DNA of 27,899 bases from a virus, in the IMG/VR virus record IMGVR_UViG_3300024054_000050, positions 1 through 27,899 of that record, one strand, 5' to 3'. The number at the start of each line of letters is the position of its first letter. Within the stretch, counting starts at the first letter, position 1. The notes under the pieces were generated by a model. That model ran no database searches and was not told where the DNA came from. It saw only the letters and a program-made list of their open reading frames with translations. The position numbers and the translations under genes are program-made. This document shows positions 20,367 through 27,532 of this stretch, piece after piece.

Positions 20367-21980
20367 ATGGGCGTGAGCGAGGCGCAGATCAAGCGGTGGT
20401 CGGTGGACCCGGCGGCGTTTGCCGAGGAAGTGCTGTGGGCCGTGCGGCCCGATACCGGGCGGCTCGGGCCGCTGCAGCTCGAGCCGCAACAGAGTGCGTG
20501 GCTGCGCGCAGCGGCCGCGCGCGATGACCGCGGGCACTTTCGGCGGCGGGTGTGTGTCGCCAGCTGGCCGAAGCGCGAGGGCAAGACGATGCTCGCCGGG
20601 CTGTACGGCTGTTGGCGCGGCGTGACCATGCAGCGCCAGAACATCGGGGTGCTCGCGAACAGCGAGCGCCAGGCGCAGAGCAACGTGTTCGCCGAGCTGA
20701 GCGGGTTCTTCCGGAACTCGCCGATGCTGAAGGGCCTGGTGCCGGAGTCGGACTTCCAGACCCGGGTGCTGCGGGTGCCCGGGCTACACAACAAACTCGA
20801 GTGCTACCCCGCGAACTTCCGGACGATCCAGGGCACCGAGTTCCACGTGCTGCTGACCGACGAGCTGCACGCGGCGGAGGACCGCGGGCGGGCCTTCACG
20901 TACGCCGCCCAGCAGACCGAGAGCCGCGACGCCCAGGTCGTCATCGCGAGTCAGGCCGGCGAGAACGTGGAGGCCAATGCGCTGTGGCGCTACTACCAGG
21001 CCTGGCAGCAGGACCCGGAGGGGCACATCCTGTTCGACTATCGGCAGGATCCGGTGACCCCGTGGGCGCGGCGGCTGGCGCGACTCGCGCAGCGCGAGCT
21101 GCTGCCGGCGGAGTACGATCGCCTGTGGCGGAACTGCTGGGGGGCCCTGGGCCAGAAGCTCTTTCGCGCCGAGGACGTGGAGGCGGCGGCGCGGGACTTC
21201 GAGCCGCCGCGCTCGCGGGAGGCATGGCGGGCCCTCCAGGAGGCGCTGGGGATCGCCGGACGACCGCTGGCGTATGGCGCGGGATTGGACCGGGCCGGCG
21301 TGAGCCGCGAGGGCGACCGGACGGTGTGGACGGATGTGGTGCAGGTTGAAACGGCGACCACAGACCACAGACCACAGACCGCAGACTCGGCGGATGACGA
21401 TCCAAGTCTGAAGTCTGAGATCCGGAGTCCGGGGTCGCCGTTGATCCTGGTCGCGGACTGTGAGACGTTGCCGACCGGCAGCGAGGCCGAGGTGTTGGAC
21501 AAGGCCCGCCGCAGCCGCGCGATCTATGGCGGCGGCCCGGTGGTGATGGAGTACTACGGCTGCAGCGATCTGTACGGGAAGGTGGCGGAGGCGCGGCTCG
21601 AGCACCCGACGCCTCAGGCGCAGCAGGCGATGTTCAACCGCGCCTACCGCGCCCTGCGCGAGCGGCGGATGATCCTGCCGGCGCGGGCCGGAACCAGCCC
21701 GACTGACGGGACGCCCGGGCTGCTGAAGGCGGAGCTGCTGAACCTGGAGTATGAGATGGGCACGACGCTGCCCAGGTTCGGGACGCAGTCGGGACATGAC
21801 GACCATCCCTACAGCCTGGCCTGGGCGATGATCGCCGCGGCGGAAGCCGCGGGCAGCCCGGTGTTCGTGCAGGAGCTGGGGGCGGCCGAGAGGGCGGAGG
21901 AGCGGACGGCGGCGGAGATCCGCCGGCTGCAGCTGGCGGGCAGGAGCGAGGCCTTGTGGGGGGAGGACGGCGAGGAGTAG
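20367..21980 (+). CDS. Terminase large subunit, 537 aa, with an in-frame heptad-array insert
   Basis: This is the ATPase-nuclease that cuts and pumps DNA into the prohead. ATG at 20367 follows GAGGTGAGCG. The ATPase domain shows a Walker A variant SWPKREGKT (66-74) and Walker B VLLTDE with D165-E166. The nuclease domain has acidic residues D308 (GAGLDRAG), D364 (LILVADCE) and D478-D479 (GHDDH). Between D308 and D364, residues ~328-357 (DHRPQTADSADDD..., SLKSEIRSPGSP) are encoded by heptad arrays CCACAGA and AGTCTGA. They lie in a probable surface loop between nuclease strands, and no frameshift results. Length is normal for the family apart from this insert. It is followed by a DnaJ-type zinc protein and then the portal gene. 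Confidence 0.9.
   Translation: MGVSEAQIKRWSVDPAAFAEEVLWAVRPDTGRLGPLQLEPQQSAWLRAAAARDDRGHFRRRVCVASWPKREGKTMLAGLYGCWRGVTMQRQNIGVLANSERQAQSNVFAELSGFFRNSPMLKGLVPESDFQTRVLRVPGLHNKLECYPANFRTIQGTEFHVLLTDELHAAEDRGRAFTYAAQQTESRDAQVVIASQAGENVEANALWRYYQAWQQDPEGHILFDYRQDPVTPWARRLARLAQRELLPAEYDRLWRNCWGALGQKLFRAEDVEAAARDFEPPRSREAWRALQEALGIAGRPLAYGAGLDRAGVSREGDRTVWTDVVQVETATTDHRPQTADSADDDPSLKSEIRSPGSPLILVADCETLPTGSEAEVLDKARRSRAIYGGGPVVMEYYGCSDLYGKVAEARLEHPTPQAQQAMFNRAYRALRERRMILPARAGTSPTDGTPGLLKAELLNLEYEMGTTLPRFGTQSGHDDHPYSLAWAMIAAAEAAGSPVFVQELGAAERAEERTAAEIRRLQLAGRSEALWGEDGEE
21358..21435. repeat. Two heptad arrays inside the large terminase gene
   Basis: Units of the ACCACAG type (21358-21385) and of the AGTCTGA/AGTCCGG type (21404-21435) keep 7-base spacing and total length divisible by three as far as reading frame is preserved across the nuclease domain. 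Confidence 0.8.
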
Positions 21981-22032
21981 GCGCCGCCATAGCCTCCGGT
22001 CTCGGTGAACGTCAACGGAAGGGAGCACGAAC

Positions 22033-22476
22033 GTGAACCTGTGGGCGGTGTACGACGGGCAGGGCGGGCTGATGCTGGCGGCGCCGGAGACGGAGGTGAG
22101 CGGGGAGGCGGGCGACTGCCTGTTTTGGCGGCTCTCGAGCCGGGATCGGCTCAAGCTGGGGCCCGCTGACGACGAGTTGGAGGTGTGTGAGGAGTGCAAG
22201 GGGGAGGGCAACGTGGTCTGCCTTGAATGCGATGGCCGGGGTTGCGGCGAGTGCGAGCGCGAGGGCGTGGTGACCTGCGGGGAGTGCGAGGGGCTCGGGA
22301 TGTGGCCGAGGCCCTATGAGCCGTGGAAGCCCATCGAGGTGGCGCCGGTGCGGCTGGAGGGGGTGCCGGAGGACCTGGCGGCGACGCTGTGCGCCGCGTA
22401 CTGGGAGACGGGCTACATGGCCGATCGGCTGCGGGCGGCCTGGTGGACAGAGCCGTACCGGCGGGCCGAGCGATGA
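22033..22476 (+). CDS. DnaJ-type Cys-rich zinc protein, 147 aa
   Basis: GTG at 22033 has AAGGGAG upstream with a 7-base spacer. Residues ~55-95 contain repeated CXXCXGXG-type motifs (CEECKGEG, CLECDGRGCGEC, CGECEGLG) that fold as the zinc-binding domain of DnaJ chaperones. The J domain and the rest of DnaJ are absent. The N-terminus is an unrelated small domain (MNLWAVYDGQGGLMLAAPE), and the C-terminal ~50 residues form helices. It lies between large terminase and portal, so it could help assemble the packaging machine or bind nucleic acid, but no role is established. Confidence 0.75.
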   Translation: MNLWAVYDGQGGLMLAAPETEVSGEAGDCLFWRLSSRDRLKLGPADDELEVCEECKGEGNVVCLECDGRGCGECEREGVVTCGECEGLGMWPRPYEPWKPIEVAPVRLEGVPEDLAATLCAAYWETGYMADRLRAAWWTEPYRRAER

Positions 22477-22559
22477 AAGCGCCTCGGAGGTCAGCATTTT
22501 TCACCAAACACCACCATGTTCCACCACTGCGCTTGACGCACCGGGGGGAGGCCGCGTAA
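22473..22559 (+). CDS. Possible short peptide, 28 aa
   Basis: ATG at 22473 overlaps the previous stop (ATGA). The product is basic and His-rich (KAPRRSAFFTKHHHVPPLRL). The sequence looks partly like a dispersed repeat, so it may not be a real gene. Confidence 0.25.
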   Translation: MKAPRRSAFFTKHHHVPPLRLTHRGEAA

Positions 22560-22662
22560 AAGCGGGGAGACATCTCCCTGTTGGTGGCGCGGTTCAGGCA
22601 GGCGGACGGTCGGTCGCAGGGCCCAGGGGAAGCGCGAGCCCCGACGGCCCAGGAGCTCTGAA

Positions 22663-22717
22663 GCTGCGGTGGGGAATGACCCGATACCCCAATCGGGCCC
22701 ACCCTCCCCGCCGCAGC
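22663..22717. repeat. Long nested hairpin upstream of the portal gene
   Basis: Outer arms GCTGCGGTGGGGAA and CTCCCCGCCGCAGC pair at 12 of 14 positions. An inner perfect stem CCCGAT-ACCCCA-ATCGGG (22680-22697) is nested in it. It lies in the otherwise gene-free stretch 22560-22730. Confidence 0.7.
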
Positions 22718-22730
22718 CGGGGCTCGATGA

Positions 22731-22800
22731 ATGTGGCACCGCCGTCCCGGCGGTGAACCGAGAGCGGCATTCACCGGCGAGACGCCGGTGCCACGAATAT
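22731..22800. repeat. Dispersed palindromic repeat B, copy 2 (double hairpin), in frame at the portal N-terminus
   Basis: CACCGCC-GTCCC-GGCGGTG (22737-22755) and CACCGGC-GAGAC-GCCGGTG (22772-22790) are two perfect 7-bp hairpins. The translation (AAFTGETPVPR) is one I recall from repeat-derived frames in several bacterial phyla. Confidence 0.75.
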
Positions 22801-24905
22801 GGTCGCGCGGAGACGCTGTGCTCAGGTGGCCCTCGTGGCTACGGCAGGCGCCCCCGCCCCCGGCTGAAGCCGGGGTGTTCTTTGGTCCCCAGCACACCGC
22901 CGTGCCGTTGGCCCCCCCGAGCAACCCCGAGGAGTGGTATCGCAGATCGACCTGGGCGCACGTCGGCGTGAAGCGCGTCGCACAATCCGTCGCCGCCATC
23001 CCCTGGATCGTGGAGGAGAAGCGGGGCGGACTGTGGCGCGAGCCGGACGACCACGCGCTCGCGCGACTGCTGGGGTATGTCAACGCGCGGGACAACCTCT
23101 ACACGCTGAAGTGGGGCACGGCCAGCTCGCTCATCCTGCGCGGCAGCGCCTACTGGCAGATGGCGGGCGGCGGCCAACCGGCGGCGCTGTTCCCCCTGCC
23201 GGCGCACCTCACCCGGCCCCAGCCGTCCGAGGGGAATGGGCAGCTGCAGGGCTTCGTGTACTTCCCGCGGGGGGAGGGCACGCGCGGCCTTGTGTACGCG
23301 GCGGACGAGGTGCTCCACTTCCGGCAGTGGGACCCGCTGGACCCCTGGTTCGGGCAGGGCGATTGCGTAGCGGCGGAGACGGAGCTGAACCAGGCATGGC
23401 AGGCGGGCAGCCTGGTGAATGCGATCCTGCGCGCCGGCGGCCTGCAAGGGATCTTCACGGCCGACCGCGCGGTGGACGACCCGGACGAGAAGCGGCTGAC
23501 CGCCTGGGCCCGCAAGCTGGCGGCGAAGTTTCGGGGCGACCGGATCACCGTCATCGGCAACAACCTGAAGTGGCAGGAAGTCGGGCAGCAGGTCAACGAG
23601 ACGATCGTGAAGGACGTGCCGGAGAGCACGCGCCGCGCGACCCTGGCGGTGTTCGGGACGCCGCCCACGATGGCGGGCATCGGCGAGCGCGCGAGCTATG
23701 CCCAGGCGCGGGTCGAAGCCAAGGTGATGTACGAGACGGTCGTGATCCCCCTGGACACGCTGCTGCTGGCCACCGTGAACGACGGGCTCGTGCGGAAGTT
23801 CGGCGACCCCTCGCGGCTGAGGGTGCGCCACAGCGTCGATCACATCTCGTGGCTGCAGGACGACCTGATGACGCGCGTGGAGGCGGCCGCGAAGTTCGTG
23901 AGCGGCCTGCTCGGCACGCCCAACGAGGCCCGGGCGCAGTTCCTCTCGCTGGCGCCGCGACCCGGCGGCGACGTGATCCTGGGGCCGATCAGCACGGTGG
24001 TCATTCAGGATGCGCGGGGGCAGGGGAACACCGTGGAGACGGTGACGGGGGGGGGTCGGGAGAACGGCAACCGACAGCTGCAACATGGGACAGTCCATGC
24101 GCTCCCGCCGGTGCGGGAGCTTGGACCGTCCCGGCGGCGGTTCGGCGCGGAGGCCAGGGTCGCCATCCACCGCGGGTACAACCGCCGGCGCGACACGCAG
24201 GCGGAGGAACTCGCGAAGCAGATCGGCGGGTGGTACGAGACGCTGGGGCAGCAGATGATCGAGCGGATCGAGGCGGACGGGGACCTCGCGCGGCGCGCGC
24301 GCGTCCGGCAGCCGCAGGTGTCGGCCCTGGTGTTCGACGTGGCCGAGGCGACGGCGGCGCTGGAGGACATCGTGGCGCCGGCGCTGGCGCAGCTGTATGC
24401 GGAGAGCGGCGCGGCCGAGCTGGAGACGGTCGGCGTCGACGTGAACTTCGACCTGGACAACCCCCGGGCGCGCGAGCTGCTGAGGGCCCGGCAGCAGGAG
24501 CTGCAGACGGTCGCCCGAGGGGCTGAGCAGCGCGTGCGGGAGAGCCTGGACGAGGGCCTGGCCCAGGGCGAGACGGTGGAGGAGCTGACGGCTCGGGTGG
24601 AGGCCTGGACGGAGGCCGGCCGCGAGGCGTATGCCGTGACCACTGCGCGGACCGAGACCGGCATTGTGATGAACGAGGCGGCCCGCGAGGCCGATCGGCA
24701 GGCGGGAGCGAGCGGGTTTGAGTGGCTGGCGATCGTGGACGACCGCACGCGCGACAGCCACGCCGAGATGGACGGCGTGACGCGCGGGATGGACGAACCG
24801 TTCGAGGTCGACGGCCACGAGTGTGACGGCCCGGGCGATCCGGCGCTGCCGCCGGAGGAGATCTGCAACTGCCGCTGCACCACGGCGGCGGTGTTCGGGT
24901 CGTGA
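22731..24905 (+). CDS. Portal protein fused to an MuF-like head morphogenesis domain, up to 724 aa
   Basis: The portal part (about residues 55-445) matches HK97-type portals: PEEWYRRSTWAHVGVKRVAQ, later EVLHFRQWDP, ELNQAWQAGSLVNAILRAGG, TRRATLAVFGTPPTMAGIGE and DDLMTRVEAAAKF. Portals form the dodecameric DNA channel and bind terminase. Residues ~475-724 look like an MuF/SPP1 gp7 minor head protein, ending AIVDDRTRDSHAEMDG and EICNCRC with the conserved Asp-x-Arg-x-x-His and final Cys motif. The two are usually separate genes. The linker (~453-470) is encoded by repeat E copy 2. The start is uncertain: a TGA lies directly upstream of 22731, no good ribosome site is seen, and the first ~55 residues are repeat-derived. 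The true start may be a GTG at 22788, 22818 or later. Confidence 0.85.
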   Translation: MWHRRPGGEPRAAFTGETPVPRIWSRGDAVLRWPSWLRQAPPPPAEAGVFFGPQHTAVPLAPPSNPEEWYRRSTWAHVGVKRVAQSVAAIPWIVEEKRGGLWREPDDHALARLLGYVNARDNLYTLKWGTASSLILRGSAYWQMAGGGQPAALFPLPAHLTRPQPSEGNGQLQGFVYFPRGEGTRGLVYAADEVLHFRQWDPLDPWFGQGDCVAAETELNQAWQAGSLVNAILRAGGLQGIFTADRAVDDPDEKRLTAWARKLAAKFRGDRITVIGNNLKWQEVGQQVNETIVKDVPESTRRATLAVFGTPPTMAGIGERASYAQARVEAKVMYETVVIPLDTLLLATVNDGLVRKFGDPSRLRVRHSVDHISWLQDDLMTRVEAAAKFVSGLLGTPNEARAQFLSLAPRPGGDVILGPISTVVIQDARGQGNTVETVTGGGRENGNRQLQHGTVHALPPVRELGPSRRRFGAEARVAIHRGYNRRRDTQAEELAKQIGGWYETLGQQMIERIEADGDLARRARVRQPQVSALVFDVAEATAALEDIVAPALAQLYAESGAAELETVGVDVNFDLDNPRARELLRARQQELQTVARGAEQRVRESLDEGLAQGETVEELTARVEAWTEAGREAYAVTTARTETGIVMNEAAREADRQAGASGFEWLAIVDDRTRDSHAEMDGVTRGMDEPFEVDGHECDGPGDPALPPEEICNCRCTTAAVFGS
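22858..22875. repeat. Palindromic repeat D hairpin
   Basis: CCCCGGCT-GA-AGCCGGGG is a perfect 8-bp hairpin, read in frame in the portal N-terminal extension. Confidence 0.7.
24087..24132. repeat. Dispersed palindromic repeat E, copy 2, in frame between portal and MuF-like domain
   Basis: Inner perfect stem GCTCCCGC/GCGGGAGC (loop CGGT) with outer GTCCA/TGGAC and GGGAC/GTCCC is the same structure as 4642-4688. The encoded linker includes HGTVHALPPVRELGPSRR. Confidence 0.85.
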
Positions 24906-24937
24906 GGGGCCATGCCGCCGCCGGAGGGAGGGACAGA

Positions 24938-26002
24938 ATGGGACGGGACCTGAGGATGCCGACCGAGGAGGAGTATCGGGCCCACGGGGCGGCGCCGTTC
25001 GCTCACATGCGCGCGACGGCGTTCACGCCGCTGGCCCTGGACGAGGCGGAGCACACGATCGACATGATGGTGAGCACCGGCCAGTGGGCGCGGGACGGGC
25101 AGCGCATTCTGCCCCAGGCCTGGCAGCGGAACCTGGGCACCTATCTGGAGAATCCGCAGGTCACTTGGGCCCATAGCTGGTGGGAGCCGGGGATCGGCCT
25201 ATGCCGCGACGCGCAGGTGCGGGACAACGGCTTGTGGGCGCGCCTGTGGTTCGACGTGGATGACGAGGAGATCGCGCGCATCTGGCAGGCCATCCGCACG
25301 ACCAGGGTGCGTTGTGCGAGCGTGAGCTGGGATGGCGAAATGGCATACACCTACCCGCGCAAGATCGGCGACAACAATGAGTTCGGTGAGTGGGTGGAGC
25401 GCGCCGACGGGAGCCTGGGGTGGGAGTGGCGCGACAACATCACCCTGATGGAGATCGCGATGGTGCCGATCCCGAGCGATACGGGCGCCAACACGACCCT
25501 GAGTCGGATGCTCGGGATCGCCTCGCCCCCTACCCACTCTCCTGAACGGCAGCTCGCGCACGAGCTGCCTGGGAGAGGGGGGACGGAGGCGGAGGTGCTG
25601 GAGTATCTCGGCCGGCTGAACGGGGCGGCCGAGTGGCTGCGGAACTGGACCCGACACGTCGCGAAAGGCGGGGGAGCCCCCTCCCCCGCAGTGATCGAGC
25701 AGGCGCTGAGCCCTCTCGGCGACCTGATCGAGATCGCGGCCGGCCGGACGGGCGAGGCCCGGGCGTTGAGCGCCGATAACCGGGCCCTGGTGGACGGAGC
25801 GGTGGAGGCCTTGCAGCGATTGGCGGGGAGAGGCGAGGAGGAGGGACGGGCGTTCACGGCTGCCACCCCGGCCGGTCCCGCACATGCGGGAGTGCCCGGC
25901 GCTCCCGGTGGCGACCACGGGCAGACCCTCGATGGGTTGCTCGCCAACATCGAAGAGCAGCGCGCGGAGGCCGCTCTGCGCGCGGTAGGGATGAGATCAT
26001 GA
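24938..26002 (+). CDS. HK97-type prohead protease, 354 aa, with repeat-derived C-terminal extension
   Basis: ATG at 24938 follows GGAGGGA; the frame overlaps the portal stop at 24902 but that start is weaker. Residues ~20-190 carry the protease domain: a substrate-binding strand region (LDEAEHTIDMMVSTGQWARD), the catalytic-His region VTWAHSWWEPG (H79), a Ser motif RCASVSWDGEM (S128, with S130 as alternative) and ITLMEIAMVPIPSDTGANTT, the conserved end of the family. The protease cleaves scaffold and capsid N-termini. The region after residue 195 holds three palindromic repeats in frame, separated by helical segments (EVLEYLGRLNGAAEWLRNW). The total is longer than the usual ~200 residues. The stop overlaps the capsid start by ATGA. 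Confidence 0.85.
   Translation: MGRDLRMPTEEEYRAHGAAPFAHMRATAFTPLALDEAEHTIDMMVSTGQWARDGQRILPQAWQRNLGTYLENPQVTWAHSWWEPGIGLCRDAQVRDNGLWARLWFDVDDEEIARIWQAIRTTRVRCASVSWDGEMAYTYPRKIGDNNEFGEWVERADGSLGWEWRDNITLMEIAMVPIPSDTGANTTLSRMLGIASPPTHSPERQLAHELPGRGGTEAEVLEYLGRLNGAAEWLRNWTRHVAKGGGAPSPAVIEQALSPLGDLIEIAAGRTGEARALSADNRALVDGAVEALQRLAGRGEEEGRAFTAATPAGPAHAGVPGAPGGDHGQTLDGLLANIEEQRAEAALRAVGMRS
25537..25577. repeat. Palindromic repeat in the protease gene (in frame)
   Basis: Perfect inner stem GGCAGCTCG-CGCA-CGAGCTGCC (25548-25569) with outer CTCTCC/GGAGAG (25537-25542 and 25572-25577). Encoded as part of PERQLAHELPGRGG. Confidence 0.8.
25668..25689. repeat. Palindromic hairpin in the protease gene (in frame)
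   Basis: Perfect 9-bp stem GCGGGGGAG-CCCC-CTCCCCCGC, encoding GGGAPSPA. Confidence 0.8.
25862..25908. repeat. Dispersed palindromic repeat A, copy 4, in the protease gene (in frame)
   Basis: GGTCCCGCACATGCGGGAGTGC is shared with copies 1 and 2. One extra C then changes the frame of the last part (CCCGGCGCTCCCGG), giving AGPAHAGVPGAPGG. Confidence 0.85.
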
Positions 26003-27429
26003 ACGAGACACCGACGGCGGTGCAGGCGTTTCGGCGGGAGCTGGTGGGGGGGCTGGAGGATCCCGGGGTCAGGAACGCCCTGATGGGCTGGTACCAGGCG
26101 ATGGATGACAACGCCCGGCGCGAGTGGATGCGCCAGGCGTTGGAGCACGAGTTCGACGAGAAGCTGCTGCCCAAGATCGAGGCCCTGGTTCAGGAGCGGG
26201 CGGCGCGCCAGCTGGCGGAGGCGCAGTACGTGCCGCCGGACCGCCGGGCGCTGCGCTACATGGAGCAGCCGCTGAGCGAGCGGCAGCTGAAGTATCCGGC
26301 GGACGGCGACGAGCTGATCCTCCGGCAGCAGCAGCTGCACGACGATCTATACTTCCTGAGCGAGCTGAGCCCGCGCGGGATCCGCGCGAACGTCATCCGG
26401 CGCTACCTGGAGTGGATCGACGCGCCGGATCACATCCGCGCAGCCCTCACCTCCACCACGTCCGGCGCCGCGAGCCAGTGGGTGCCGACGATCCTGAGCG
26501 CGGACTTCTACACGCTCATTCAGGGGCAGCTCGCCGTCGCGGCGCTGTTCCCCGAGTTCGAGATGGTCGGGGGCACGGTGGACGTGCCCACCGCCCTGAC
26601 CCGCACGCGGCCCTACCTGAAGACGGAGGGGTCAGCGGTCACCGAGGACAGCACGCTCGCCTCCGGCAAGGTGACCTTCGCCGCCAAGACGCTGGGCGCG
26701 TTCCGGGACTTCACCCGGGAGCTGGACGAGGACTCGATGCTGACGATCCTCCCGCTCCTGCGGGACGCCCTGGGCGGGTCGATCGCGTACGGCATCGACC
26801 TGGTGATGCTGGACGGGGACACCACCGCCACCCACATGGACACCGACATCGAGGCCCTGGGGGCGAGCGACTGCCGGACGGCGTGGATCGGGCTGCGGAA
26901 GAAGGCGCTGACCAACACCGGCGCCAACGCGGACCTCTCGACCTGGAACCTGGACGCCTTCAACGCGATCCCGGCCGCGATGGGGAAGTACGCGAACCCG
27001 AGCGAGCTGGCGATCATCGTGGGCAACAAGGTCTTCTGGAAGCACCTGCCCACGACGATCGACAACTCCACGAACAAGAACAGCGTGTTCCTCCCCGGCA
27101 CGTTCGGCGGCAGCATGGGCCCGGTCGTCAACGGGTTCACGGGCATCCGCCTGATGGGCGCGCCGATCGTCTACGCGCCGCTGCTGCGCGAGGACGTGGA
27201 CGCCACCGGCGTCAACGGCGCCTCGGGCAACACCTACACCTACCTGGTCGTGGTGAACGTCCGCGCCTGGCGCCGGGGCACCCGGCGCGAGGTGACGGTG
27301 CAGTACGCGGACAGCGATGCGGCCTCGATCAAGGCGGGCACGGCGACGGTGGCGGCGAGCTGGCGCGGGACGGCCATGCACATGGAGGGGTCGGGCCTGA
27401 CGACCGCGATCGGCTACAAGATGAGCTGA
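25999..27429 (+). CDS. Major capsid protein (HK97-type fold) with N-terminal scaffold-like region, 476 aa
   Basis: ATG overlaps the protease stop (ATGA). Residues 1-~145 are helical and charged (FRRELVGG, DEKLLPKIEALVQERAARQL), as in the scaffolding delta domain removed by the prohead protease. From ~150 the HK97-like capsid begins: SQWVPTILSADFYTLIQGQL, VAALFPEFEMVGGTVDVP, KTEGSAVTEDSTLASGKVTF, AKTLGAFRDFTRELDEDSM, then a long domain with LAIIVGNKVFWKHLP, GFTGIRLMGAPIVYAPLLRE and the C-terminal VVVNVRAWRRGTRREVTVQY. The order protease-capsid is standard for this group. No transmembrane or enzyme motif is present. Confidence 0.9.
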   Translation: MNETPTAVQAFRRELVGGLEDPGVRNALMGWYQAMDDNARREWMRQALEHEFDEKLLPKIEALVQERAARQLAEAQYVPPDRRALRYMEQPLSERQLKYPADGDELILRQQQLHDDLYFLSELSPRGIRANVIRRYLEWIDAPDHIRAALTSTTSGAASQWVPTILSADFYTLIQGQLAVAALFPEFEMVGGTVDVPTALTRTRPYLKTEGSAVTEDSTLASGKVTFAAKTLGAFRDFTRELDEDSMLTILPLLRDALGGSIAYGIDLVMLDGDTTATHMDTDIEALGASDCRTAWIGLRKKALTNTGANADLSTWNLDAFNAIPAAMGKYANPSELAIIVGNKVFWKHLPTTIDNSTNKNSVFLPGTFGGSMGPVVNGFTGIRLMGAPIVYAPLLREDVDATGVNGASGNTYTYLVVVNVRAWRRGTRREVTVQYADSDAASIKAGTATVAASWRGTAMHMEGSGLTTAIGYKMS

Positions 27430-27435
27430 GGGACC

Positions 27436-27524
27436 GTCTGGTCTTGGGTCTCGCGTCTCTGGATTGACGGCATGGCCGGAACGCGGGGCCCAAGACCTCA
27501 GACCAGAGACCCCAGACTGGAGCG
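27436..27524. repeat. Inverted pair of heptad arrays after the capsid gene
   Basis: Units TCTTGGG, TCTCGCG, TCTCTGG (27442-27462, preceded by a partial unit) face an array CCAAGAC, CTCAGAC, CAGAGAC, CCCAGAC (about 27490-27518) after a ~26-base spacer. Both keep 7-base spacing and are roughly inverted, as at 7744-7838. Confidence 0.8.
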
Positions 27525-27532
27525 AAGCGACG

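Noticed and set aside
22839-24818. 659-codon minus-strand open frame opposite the portal gene
   Set aside because: The + strand carries recognisable portal and MuF motifs; the minus frame is a GC-driven shadow.
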